Below are positions 1-8,088 of a stretch of 64,000 bases of DNA, piece after piece. Positions within the stretch are counted from its first letter, which is position 1; each line of letters begins with the position of its first letter. The position numbers and the translations under genes were made by a program. A model generated the notes under the pieces. It ran no database searches, was not told the DNA's origin, and worked only from the letters and a program-made list of their open reading frames with translations. Origin of the DNA: Candidatus Doolittlea endobia (GTDB taxonomy: Bacteria; Pseudomonadota; Gammaproteobacteria; Enterobacterales; Enterobacteriaceae). The DNA lies in NCBI RefSeq assembly GCF_900039485.1, contig NZ_LN999833.1, positions 248,001 to 312,000 of the forward strand. Reading direction: 5' to 3'.

Positions 1-770
1 GGGTGACACAGCCGGCGTTACTAGCATCATCGATAGCTATTTGGCGGATCTGGCAGCAGAAAGGCGGGCGAGCTCCGGCACTTATGGCTGGCCATAGTCT
101 TGGCGAATATTCCGCATTGGTATGTGCAGGTAGTCTAGATTTTTCTGCGGCAATTGCGCTAGTGGCGCTGCGCGGCAAACTAATGCATGATGCAGTACCA
201 TCCGGTACTGGTGCGATGTCTGCTATTATCGGTCTAGATAACGAAGCCATCGTTGCCGCCTGTAAACAAGCGGCCAAAGGACAAGTAGTGTCGCCGGTTA
301 ATTTTAATTCACCGGGGCAAGTGGTTATCGCCGGACATAAAGAAGCAGTGGAGCGTGCCGGTCTGGTTTGTAAGGAAATAGGGGCTAAGCGCACTTTGCC
401 ACTGCAGATCAGCGTACCATCCCATTGTTTATTGATGAAACCTGCTGCGGAAAAATTGGCGAAAACACTAGAAACGGTAAGATTCTCCGGATTGCAAATT
501 CCGGTGATTAATAATGTAGATGTGCGCGCGGAGCAACAGCCGACGGCCATCCGTCAGGCGCTGGTGCGTCAACTGTACAGCCCGGTGCGCTGGTCTGAAA
601 GTGTAGAATATCTTGCATCCCAGGGCGTAGAGATATTGCTAGAAATCGGTCCAGGTCAAGTACTAACTAACCTAACTAAACGAATAAACGGCAACCTATC
701 TGGAGTGGCGGTAAATGATGTCGCTTCTCTGGCTGTTGCGATCGAAGACTACAATTGGAGTTACAGATGA
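1..770 (+). CDS. fabD: Malonyl-CoA:ACP transacylase FabD (5' end outside window)
   Basis: This enzyme moves the malonyl group from CoA to acyl carrier protein, supplying the extender unit for cytoplasmic type II fatty-acid synthesis. The first visible residues align with about residue 61 of E. coli FabD, so roughly 60 N-terminal residues lie before the window; the GTG at base 3 is an internal codon, not the start. The nucleophile motif GHSLGE (Ser32 of the visible part, equivalent to Ser92) and the active-site His in PSHC (visible His141, equivalent to His201) are both present. The stop overlaps the fabG start as ATGA, so the two are translationally coupled. The family assignment is secure. 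Confidence 0.97.
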   Translation, partial: VTQPALLASSIAIWRIWQQKGGRAPALMAGHSLGEYSALVCAGSLDFSAAIALVALRGKLMHDAVPSGTGAMSAIIGLDNEAIVAACKQAAKGQVVSPVNFNSPGQVVIAGHKEAVERAGLVCKEIGAKRTLPLQISVPSHCLLMKPAAEKLAKTLETVRFSGLQIPVINNVDVRAEQQPTAIRQALVRQLYSPVRWSESVEYLASQGVEILLEIGPGQVLTNLTKRINGNLSGVAVNDVASLAVAIEDYNWSYR

Positions 771-1510
771 ATTTAATGACTTTAAAAGGTAAAATCGCCC
801 TGGTGACTGGTGCTAGTCGTGGCATCGGCCGTGCAATCTCAGAAACGCTCGCAGATCGAGGGGCAACAGTAATTGGTACTGCAACCAGTAAATTGGGTGC
901 TGCAACCATCAGCGCTTATCTAGGCGACAGCGGCAAAGGCATGAAATTGGATGTTACTAACAACAATTCAATCGATGCTGTGTTAGAAAAAATACACGCA
1001 GAATTTGGTGATACAGATATTTTAGTGAATAATGTAGGTATTGCAAGTGATAATTTGTTGATGCGTATGAAAGAAGACGAATGGCAGTCTATTCTTGACA
1101 CTAATCTGACCTCCGTATTCCGCATGTCAAAAGCGATAATGAGGGGAATGATGAAAAAGCACTACGGCAGAATAATTACCATTGGTTCTATTGTAGGGTC
1201 CATGGGTAACGCCGGGCAGACAAATTATGCTGCCGCTAAGGCGGGCTTAGTGGGTTTTAGTAAATCGTTAGCTCGTGAGGTTGCTTCGCGTGGTATTACC
1301 GTCAATGTGGTAGCGCCGGGATTTATCGAAACCGATATGACCGAAGCGTTGACAGATGAGCACCGTGCGAGCATTTTGTCTCAGATTCCGGCGAATCGTC
1401 TTGGTTGTCCAAAAGACATTGCCAGTGCTGTCGCTTTTTTCGCTTCTGAAGAGACAACATATATTACCGGCGAAACGATACATGTCAATGGTGGCATGTA
1501 TATGCTATAA
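767..1510 (+). CDS. fabG: 3-oxoacyl-ACP reductase FabG
   Basis: This NADPH-dependent reductase carries out the first reduction of each fatty-acid elongation cycle. It is a short-chain dehydrogenase of 247 residues (E. coli 244). The nucleotide-binding GASRGIG is near residue 15, and the catalytic Ser141, Tyr154 and Lys158 are all visible. I chose the ATG at 767 because GGAG lies 7 nt upstream and it overlaps the fabD stop; an in-frame ATG at 755 is too early, and 776 is a weaker alternative. One oddity is that the usual NNAG motif reads NNVG (residues 88-91). It is co-transcribed with fabD and probably acpP. Confidence 0.97.
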   Translation: MNLMTLKGKIALVTGASRGIGRAISETLADRGATVIGTATSKLGAATISAYLGDSGKGMKLDVTNNNSIDAVLEKIHAEFGDTDILVNNVGIASDNLLMRMKEDEWQSILDTNLTSVFRMSKAIMRGMMKKHYGRIITIGSIVGSMGNAGQTNYAAAKAGLVGFSKSLAREVASRGITVNVVAPGFIETDMTEALTDEHRASILSQIPANRLGCPKDIASAVAFFASEETTYITGETIHVNGGMYML

Positions 1511-1661
1511 AAGTATGAAAATCATTTGCGTTATTTGTGGTAAAAGCCGCAGAATGGCATAAAATCGTGGTGCAGCTAGTCGGGTTTGAGTTGCGTCATT
1601 TCAGATTTATATACCACGAAAATCATCGCGTAAGCGAGTTTTGATAGGAAAATATACGAGT

Positions 1662-1895
1662 ATGAGCACTATCGAAGAGAGCGTTAAAGCAATCATCGCC
1701 GAGCAGTTGGGCGTCAAGAAAGAAGAAGTCGTTAATAATGCTTCTTTTGTTGACGACCTCGGAGCTGATTCTCTTGACACCGTTGAGTTAGTTATGGCGC
1801 TGGAAGAAAAGTTCGATACTGAAATTCCGGACGAGGAAGCTGAAAAAATCACTACTGTTCAAGCAGCAATTGATTTCATCCGAAAAAACCGATAG
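1662..1895 (+). CDS. acpP: Acyl carrier protein
   Basis: ACP carries the growing acyl chain on a phosphopantetheine arm in fatty-acid synthesis, and E. coli ACP also supplies acyl chains for lipid A and lipoate. The product is 77 residues, as is usual. It contains the DSL motif whose Ser (residue 37 with Met1) receives the prosthetic group, inside the near-invariant stretch [17 protein letters not shown] chose the ATG at 1662 because it begins the conserved MSTIEE; the in-frame ATG at 1641 would add seven residues not seen in the family. fabF, which follows acpP in E. coli, is missing here. Confidence 0.98.
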   Translation: MSTIEESVKAIIAEQLGVKKEEVVNNASFVDDLGADSLDTVELVMALEEKFDTEIPDEEAEKITTVQAAIDFIRKNR

Positions 1896-2929
1896 TAAGC
1901 GAACATGTTTGCATCGCTATTGTTATTTGAGTACGTTTGACGAAAATTAACCAGCAATGAGAAGAGCATCCTCTCTTGAGGAGCATCCAAGGTGGGTAGT
2001 TGACTTTTTTGCCTAAGAAACATGCTTAGTTCTGAAATCAGATTCAATTGAACAGCAGATAGCGATGTTATCGAATAAAATCACTTAAATTGAAGATATC
2101 TCTTCGGATGACTTACGTCGCTTCTATATTAAAGCTTATCTCGGTGATATAGTCTCGCCAACGATGCTCATCTCTGCAGGACCGTCAGTTCTACGTCTAA
2201 TTACTGATGCTTTTCACCGCACGTTTTCCAGTGGGTAGCGCCGCTAGTCGTGCCGTGAGTGCTTCTCTACGACTAAGGCAATCATCTCAGGTGGTCGACA
2301 ACATGATAACGGATAAAATATCCGGCTACATGCGACATAACCAAAAGTCTATAATTCCCCGTACGCCCTGTAAAACGCAAGTTTCGCTTGAGCAATACCC
2401 TCCCTCCCTCCCTATTAGGGTCAAAGGAGACAGGTAAAGCATGCTTCTCTATAGAAGGCAATTATAAATAATTTTGGTTTTATACGTCGCGTTAAAGCAG
2501 ATTACCACCAATAGAGTAGGGACTAATGCTGAAGTCGTCGGTCATTATCTGCTGTATGGTCTAATATAACCAGTTATGTAATAAGTAACATATATTTAAC
2601 GGATAAAGCGGCAAAATTGAAATCAATACTTAACAAAATTAAGTATACGATCACTAAAAAACTTCAGGAATAACATATTTAGAACCTACATTATGGTCAA
2701 TAGATTACCGGAACCATACTAGTTTGATCATCTAAATAGCCACCTTTCTCGTTTAAAAGAGAACAATTAGTGTGTCTTTACAAAAGAGTGATGAAACTTG
2801 CTCTTTGGTAAGAATACAGAGTTAATGTATTGCAACTTAAGTCGAAATCTTGTGACGGAGAGGTCTTTCGGGGGTTGTTTTCGGTAAAAATAATATAAAG
2901 TAGGTATAGGTTAAAATAAAAGACAAACA
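1896..2929. other. Gene desert after acpP
   Basis: No intact gene is visible where E. coli has fabF, pabC, mltG, tmk and holB. Around 2080-2230 the plus strand has about 45 codons that read like protein (EDISSDDLRRFYIKAYLG), but I could not assign them to a family. A partial copy of the second dispersed repeat family appears near 2570-2625. Confidence 0.5.
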
Positions 2930-3660
2930 CAGGTTCCGGTTTTGATTACCAACTCGGTGGAACCGGCACCGGACGAAGACAGTGCGTTACTTGCCAAATT
3001 TACAGGTCGAAGGCCATTAGTTGCGCTTCCATGAACTGTTTCGCTCCACCGTTGTCTGGAACGCGCCTCGACAAGCGATTTGCATGTTGAGAACTTGTGA
3101 ATAGCTTTCAGTGATGGTATTAAATGTTGCTTCCTTGAATCTTCCAGCACTGTACAGTGGAAAAGCGTCGATTCTAGCAGTTACAGACTACGACGCGTTG
3201 ATGGCTACGTTGCCTGCCCTTCCCCCTCCATGAAAGGGGATATAACCTGACACTTAACCCTTCTGGACCACGAAGGCTGCTGCCACTCTACGATCACTGG
3301 ACGTCACTAGTGTGAGCTGCCTTTCCGAAACCTTTACCTTATATCATGGGAGCATTTTCCTGCACCAGCGATATGTACTGACAGAGTTAGCCCTGATAGC
3401 AAATGCTGCGTATATCCATTAATCCTCTTGCCGGACAGGGGCTGTCTTGGCTTTCGCGATGTCAATGCACTCTATAGCTGAGGTCTTGCTTGTTTTACGC
3501 AACCGTGGCGAACATTGGGAATGCTGGCAGTGCACGTTATCAGTACTGTCAGTACAGCGATAATCTACTGATGCAGATGAAATGGATGCGTTCACGCAAC
3601 TTGGTGTCTTTAATGTTAGGCCTGCTTGTTGACGTCGAGCTATTAATTATAATCATAAAC
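2930..3660 (+). pseudogene. ubiF: Relic of UbiF/UbiI-type flavin hydroxylase
   Basis: This looks like a broken ubiquinone-biosynthesis monooxygenase. In shifting plus-strand frames one reads segments matching E. coli UbiF in order: NPSGPRRLLPLYDHWTSL (about 3248-3305), QRYVLTELALIANAAYI (about 3365-3415), INPLAGQGLS (about 3417-3450), and DNLLMQ followed by a tail like RNLGLML (about 3560-3620). The conserved NPLAGQG flavin motif survives just after a frameshift. The N-terminal part (2930-3200) is much less certain. UbiF is the best match by memory, but other members of the UbiH/UbiI/VisC family are possible. It cannot encode a working enzyme. Confidence 0.7.
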
Positions 3661-3717
3661 AGCTGAGATAAAACTCTTGTACATCAGTTTTACAGCAGAT
3701 AACGACTTCGCATTAAA

Positions 3718-3758
3718 GGTTGTCGTTATCCGTTAAAGACAAATCCTAGTTATTTTTA
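3718..3758 (+). repeat. Dispersed repeat R, copy A
   Basis: This is a degenerate copy of the repeat TTGTCGTTACGAGTTAAAGA, which continues with CAGGTGTTAGTTGTTCTTTT. It is preceded by GATAACGAC, which forms a 9-bp inverted repeat with GTCGTTATC (3697-3729). Confidence 0.65.
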
Positions 3759-3869
3759 AATGAAAATAAAAACATTTTAAGTCTGCGAGGCTATTTTGTA
3801 AAGCTTTGCAGCCTAATGTGCGGTGTGCTATGGCTTTTATGTTTGTGCGTTGTCTTACTAAAGAGAGAT

Positions 3870-3946
3870 TGGTCGGCATGAGAGGATTTGAACCTCTGAC
3901 CCCCGACACCCCATGACGGTGCGCTACCAGACTGCGCTACATGCCG
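3870..3946 (-). tRNA. proL: tRNA-Pro (anticodon GGG)
   Basis: The minus strand folds as a complete tRNA. The acceptor stem pairs CGGCATG with CATGCCG, the anticodon arm contains ATGGGGT with anticodon GGG, and the T-arm reads GGTTCAAATCC. The 3' CCA is encoded at 3870-3872. The sequence is almost identical to E. coli proL as I recall it. It decodes CCC and CCU. Confidence 0.95.
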
Positions 3947-4015
3947 AATTCATTGTCACTTATACTACCTGTTCTTGCTACGAATGCAATAGAAGATTTG
4001 AACGACTGCCTTAGG

Positions 4016-4056
4016 AATTGTCGTTATGCATTAAAGACAGGTATATGTTCTTATCC
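4016..4056 (+). repeat. Dispersed repeat R, copy B
   Basis: A good copy reading TTGTCGTTATGCATTAAAGA, then a CAGGTATATGTTCTTATCC tail. AACGAC at 4001-4006 and GTCGTT at 4020-4025 form an inverted repeat, as in copy A. Confidence 0.7.
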
Positions 4057-4089
4057 TAAGGAATGTTATGTTCTTATCCTAAGGAATGT
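4044..4089. repeat. 23-nt tandem duplication
   Basis: Two identical, directly adjacent 23-nt units (4044-4066 and 4067-4089), each containing GTTCTTATCCTAAGGAATGT. The first unit begins inside the tail of repeat R copy B, so the duplication probably arose from that repeat. Confidence 0.9.
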
Positions 4090-4106
4090 ATAGAAATTAT
4101 AGTCTA

Positions 4107-4326
4107 CATGACTTATATATAACCACCTTATAAGATTTTTTTAGATTCAAGCAGTCATGTAAGCGAAAATATATTTAGAAAATGGCACAGTACAACTTTA
4201 ATTTATGTATTTATATCAAATGTCTTACTCGTAAAATTCTTTGTTTTCAAAATTTAAACGTATGTTTGGTAAACGAAATATGTTGTGTCTTGGATAGGAT
4301 GTGCTTAGTACTAATATCTTACACGG
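4107..4326 (+). repeat. Dispersed AT-rich repeat H, copy 1
   Basis: This aligns by eye with 42602-42820 and 48876-49080. Shared landmarks in order are ACATGACT, an AAATATA segment, a block like CAAATGTCTTACTCGTAAAA followed by TTTGTTTTCAAAATT, and near the end a block like AGTACTAATATCTTACACGG. No coding potential was seen. Confidence 0.55.
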
Positions 4327-4821
4327 TGTTGTATTGCGGAGTTGATCACTGAAAATTTCCGTTTCTTCGATGAATAGAATCGCCCCATTACCGGGAAATT
4401 AGCCGATTTTGGAAGAGGCTTTTACTATTCAAAGTACTGTCGGTGCTATTGGTAGCACTAAAAAAGTATCATTTTGCAGCGCCATCGATACGTTAATTTG
4501 TCAATGCATTGATTTCTATCGTCTTATCTTTAAAGAATACATACAGTAAGATCTACATTGTTTGCTCTCATTATATAATGATGTAGTTTGATATAATGAA
4601 TGGCAAAGAAAGCTGAATGATATATTAAATAACAAACTAAAAGAAATCAACGATAATACACTTTACCGTTGAGATCGGAGGTATGCGTCATAGATCTATC
4701 TTTACATAAAGCTTAGGTTATGAGTATATATATTTGTCATTTGTTCATTCACCTATTAGGATGCAATGGAGTCCAAGACGTAAGGTTAACTAGCTTAATT
4801 ATAAATTATAAGGAGAAAGCA

Positions 4822-5256
4822 TTGGAATCACCATTAGGATCAGATTTGACGCGACTTGTTCGCGTGTGGCGCGCTTTAATTGACCACCGTTTAAAGCCTT
4901 TAGAACTTACACAGACGCATTGGATCACTTTACATAAGATCTGCCAGTTGCCGCCAGAGCGATCTCAAATTCAACTGGCAAAGGCTATCGGTATCGAACA
5001 GCCTTCATTGGTGCGAACGTTGGATCAGCTCGAAGAAAAAGGGTTTATCACCCGGCATATCTGCGCCAATGATCGCCGGGCGAAGCGGATCAAACTGACC
5101 GCATTGGCTGAACCTATTATCAAAGCAGTGAATAATGTTATCGATAGTACCAGAAATGAAATTCTTAATGGTATTAGCCAGGAAGAGATTAAAATACTGA
5201 GTAGTTTGATAGCTAAACTCGAAAAGAATATTCTTGAGCTTCATAACAAACCTTAA
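4822..5256 (+). CDS. slyA: Transcriptional regulator SlyA (MarR family)
   Basis: SlyA is a dimeric winged-helix DNA-binding protein that, in enteric bacteria, relieves H-NS silencing and controls envelope and stress genes. The protein is 144 residues, matching E. coli. The recognition region ([20 protein letters not shown]) and the wing with [10 protein letters not shown] are nearly unchanged. I chose the TTG at 4822 because AAGGAG (4810-4815) lies 6 nt upstream and the product then begins LESPLGSDL like known SlyA; the in-frame ATG at 4720 would add 34 unrelated residues. It converges on slyB, as in E. coli. It is a notable survivor given that ArcA, Cra and PdhR are all lost in this window. 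Confidence 0.95.
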   Translation: MESPLGSDLTRLVRVWRALIDHRLKPLELTQTHWITLHKICQLPPERSQIQLAKAIGIEQPSLVRTLDQLEEKGFITRHICANDRRAKRIKLTALAEPIIKAVNNVIDSTRNEILNGISQEEIKILSSLIAKLEKNILELHNKP

Positions 5257-5281
5257 TACGTACTTCTACAGCACTGATGTG

Positions 5282-5307
5282 AAAACCGGCCTTGTGGCCG
5301 GTTTTTT
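5282..5307. terminator. Bidirectional rho-independent terminator
   Basis: A 10-bp perfect stem (AAAACCGGCC, loop TTGT, GGCCGGTTTT) with T-runs on both strands. It sits between the convergent slyA and slyB and can end both transcripts. Confidence 0.93.
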
Positions 5308-5326
5308 GTGGCATGAAAACAGAGGA

Positions 5327-5794
5327 TTAACGCGGAGATACAGTAATAGTGCGGCCATTACTGACAAGCGCAACACGCTGCCCAACGCTAAAACGGGTAC
5401 GACTCTGTTTCTGTACAACTATAATTATATTACCGTCATCTTTACGTACTTCAAGCTCCACCCCTTGAGTCCGGTTCACCGCACTCTCAATGCTTGATCC
5501 AGCTACACTGCCGGCTACGGCGCCCGCCGTGCTTGCCAAACTGCTGCCGCTACCGCCCCCGATCGTGCTCCCCAGCACTCCGCCCAGCACTGCGCCGCTG
5601 ATAGCGCCAACGACATTTGAATCTTCATTGCCCTGGATTTGTACCGGGCGAATCCCCATAAGGGTGCCGTACGTCACGCTTTGAACCTGTTTGGCTTCCG
5701 AAGCAGAATAAACATCACTGGATAGTGTGCTATTATTGGCGCAACCCGCCACCGTCATACCGGTCAGGGCCACTACGATCAAACGTTTCATCAT
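5327..5794 (-). CDS. slyB: Outer-membrane lipoprotein SlyB
   Basis: SlyB is an outer-membrane lipoprotein that in enterics is induced by PhoP and helps keep the outer membrane stable. The 155 residues match the E. coli length. A signal peptide with lipobox VAGC (lipidated Cys18) is followed by a conserved region containing VYSASEAKQVQ, a glycine-zipper stretch (about residues 63-100) and the C-terminal QRVALVSNGRTITVSPR. I found no convincing PhoP box upstream. It is transcribed towards slyA and shares its terminator. Confidence 0.95.
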   Translation of the reverse strand: MMKRLIVVALTGMTVAGCANNSTLSSDVYSASEAKQVQSVTYGTLMGIRPVQIQGNEDSNVVGAISGAVLGGVLGSTIGGGSGSSLASTAGAVAGSVAGSSIESAVNRTQGVELEVRKDDGNIIIVVQKQSRTRFSVGQRVALVSNGRTITVSPR

Positions 5795-6472
5795 AAAAAC
5801 TCCAGTTAATATAGCCGTTCTGTACGGGTAATCCCGGACAGAATCGGATAGACGGTAAAATTTTATGCGCCGGTATAGGGAATCAAAGTGACCTGTGACG
5901 CACAGAGACCAGAGTTAATTGTATCGAAAAAAGTTAAACTGAGAATAAACAGATTAAGGTAGTTAGAAGATTAAATCGCACTTACACTCGGTGTAATCAT
6001 ATCATTACTAATGCGTAATATTCTAAAACATTGCTTAATTTTCGTGACTTCATCCAACAGCTTGACAGAATACGGCAATATCGCTTACGTTACTGTCGAA
6101 GCAAATCTTGCCGTTTATCAAGACGCTTGTCTTGGTGCTGTGATGTAAAAATAAAGTAACACAATCCTAATTCACACTAAATAGTGTGCTTGCACACGAG
6201 AACTCTGGAAATCGCTGAATAGCGACAAGCTCACGACTTTTACGATACACCCTATTCGAAATAGGCGGAATTAAGTTCCATTAACGTCAGCTCCATCGTC
6301 TGCTGGATTCGCGACAATAACAGAAGTCGTTCTTAAAGAGAATGTCATCACGAGGTTAAGATAGATATGCGTTGTTGCTTTTTAAGCAAAAAAAGCAAAT
6401 GAGATTTGATGATATCACGCATTTGGCTTGTTATCATCTTGTGATAATGGGCTGGGAATGCCAGACGTACAC
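5795..6472. other. Non-coding stretch between slyB and lpd
   Basis: No gene or recognisable relic. E. coli has acnB downstream of lpd; I looked for it here and saw no match. Confidence 0.5.
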
Positions 6473-6496
6473 AAAAAGGCAAATGCGTTTGCCTTT
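6473..6496 (-). terminator. Terminator of the aceEF-lpd operon
   Basis: On the minus strand, stem AAAGGCAAA, loop CGCA, stem TTTGCCTTT, then further T residues, about 20 nt after the lpd stop. Confidence 0.88.
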
Positions 6497-6516
6497 CCCC
6501 AAAAGATAAAGGAAGA

Positions 6517-7935
6517 TTATTTCTTTTTAACGTTAAGCAAATCAGTAATGGTGCCTGTATATACTTCCGCCGCTAGACCCACCGATTCATGTAGAGTAGG
6601 GTGCGCATGGATGGTCAATGCAATATCTTCTGCGTCGCAACCCATTTCAATTGCGAAACCAATTTCACCCAATAGCTCACCACCATTGGTGCCGACTACG
6701 GCGCCACCAATAATCCGATGGCTTTTTTTATCAAAAATCAGCTTAGTTATACCGTCCTTGTAATCTGAAGAAATAGCGCGCCCGGAGGCTGCCCAAGGAA
6801 ACGTAGCGACTTCATAGTTAATGTTTTGCACTTGTGCTTCTTTTTCTGTCAAGCCGACCCATGCCACTTCCGGCTCAGTATAAGCGATAGACGGAATGAC
6901 TTTAGGATTAAAATAGTGTTTCTTGCCAGCAATGACTTCCGCTGCCACGTGTCCTTCGTGTGTACCTTTGTGCGCTAACATCGGCTGGCCAATGATATCG
7001 CCGATAGCATAAATGTGCGAAACATTGGTGCGCATCTGTTTGTCGACGCGGATAAAGCCGCAATCAGTCACTTCGACCCCGGCCCGGCAGGCATCTAGAA
7101 GCTTACCGTTCGGGGAACGTCCGATGGCAACAAGCACGGCATCATAGCGTTGAGCTTCTGAAGGCGCTTGTTTCCCTTTCATGCTGACATACACGCCATC
7201 TTCCCGGGCTTCCACCGCAGTGACTTTAGTTTCTAGCATCAGGTTAAACTGTGAACTGATACGCTTAGTGAACACTTGTACCACATCTTTATCGGCAGTC
7301 GGGATAACCTGATCGAACATTTCCACCACGTCGATTTCTGAACGCAAGGCATGGTAAACGGTAGCCATTTCAAGACCTATAATTCCTCCACCCATCACCA
7401 ATAGCCGCTTTGGCACTGACGTCAGGGCGAGCGCATCAGTAGAATCCCATATGCGTGAATCAACATAGGGGATAAAAGGCAGCTGGATCGGGTGTGAGCC
7501 AGCTGCAATAATGGCATTGTCAAAAGTGACGATAGTGGTACTGTTTTCGCTTTCTACCTGAAGCGTATTAGTACTGGTGAATTTACCATAACCGTTTACC
7601 ACCTTTACCCTACGCGCTCTGGCCATACCGCATAGACCGCTTGTTAGCTGACTAACAACCTTTTCCTTCCATGTGCGCACTTTGTCGATATTGATTTGTG
7701 GTTCGCCAAAGACTATACCGTTTTTGTTCAACGCTTTAGCCTCTGTAATAACCTTAGCGATGTGTAATAATGCTTTGGAAGGAATACAGCCTACATTTAG
7801 ACAAGCTCCGCCAAGGGCGGAATAACGTTCCACCAGGAGAGTTTCTAGACCTAAATCTGCACAACGGAATGCTGCAGAATAACCTCCTGGGCCTGCCCCA
7901 AGTACCACGACTTGAGTTTTTATTTTAGTGCTCAT
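6517..7935 (-). CDS. lpd: Dihydrolipoamide dehydrogenase (E3)
   Basis: This FAD enzyme reoxidises lipoamide in pyruvate dehydrogenase and, where present, in 2-oxoglutarate dehydrogenase and the glycine cleavage system. It is 472 residues (E. coli 474). The FAD-binding GAGPGGYSAA starts near residue 13, the redox disulfide is GGACLNVGC (Cys45 and Cys50), the NAD-binding GGGIIGLE lies near residue 182, and the C-terminal HAHPTLHES holds the catalytic His445-Glu450 pair. It is the last gene of aceE-aceF-lpd, 153 nt after aceF, and is followed by a terminator. It appears fully functional. Confidence 0.98.
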   Translation of the reverse strand: MSTKIKTQVVVLGAGPGGYSAAFRCADLGLETLLVERYSALGGACLNVGCIPSKALLHIAKVITEAKALNKNGIVFGEPQINIDKVRTWKEKVVSQLTSGLCGMARARRVKVVNGYGKFTSTNTLQVESENSTTIVTFDNAIIAAGSHPIQLPFIPYVDSRIWDSTDALALTSVPKRLLVMGGGIIGLEMATVYHALRSEIDVVEMFDQVIPTADKDVVQVFTKRISSQFNLMLETKVTAVEAREDGVYVSMKGKQAPSEAQRYDAVLVAIGRSPNGKLLDACRAGVEVTDCGFIRVDKQMRTNVSHIYAIGDIIGQPMLAHKGTHEGHVAAEVIAGKKHYFNPKVIPSIAYTEPEVAWVGLTEKEAQVQNINYEVATFPWAASGRAISSDYKDGITKLIFDKKSHRIIGGAVVGTNGGELLGEIGFAIEMGCDAEDIALTIHAHPTLHESVGLAAEVYTGTITDLLNVKKK

Positions 7936-8088
7936 ATGACCTCTTAGCGAATTATCCGTTGTCTATTTTATCGTACATAATCCACCGTGTCACCTTGACA
8001 TTTCTATTTAGTTTGCATAAATATTAATAGAATAAGAGTATGTGATGTTATTAATTGATACTATCGACAACTCGCTGGTGACACCAGA

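Larger units (their letters stand above)
3947..4821. other. Non-coding stretch upstream of slyA
   Basis: I see no gene. The stretch holds repeat R copy B (4016-4056), a 23-nt tandem duplication (4044-4089) and a copy of the second dispersed repeat family (4107-4326). The slyA promoter should lie in its last part, but I could not pick it out with confidence. Confidence 0.5.

Noticed and set aside
6000-6200. Possible acnB relic downstream of lpd
   Set aside because: Position suggested it, but no frame on either strand matched AcnB.
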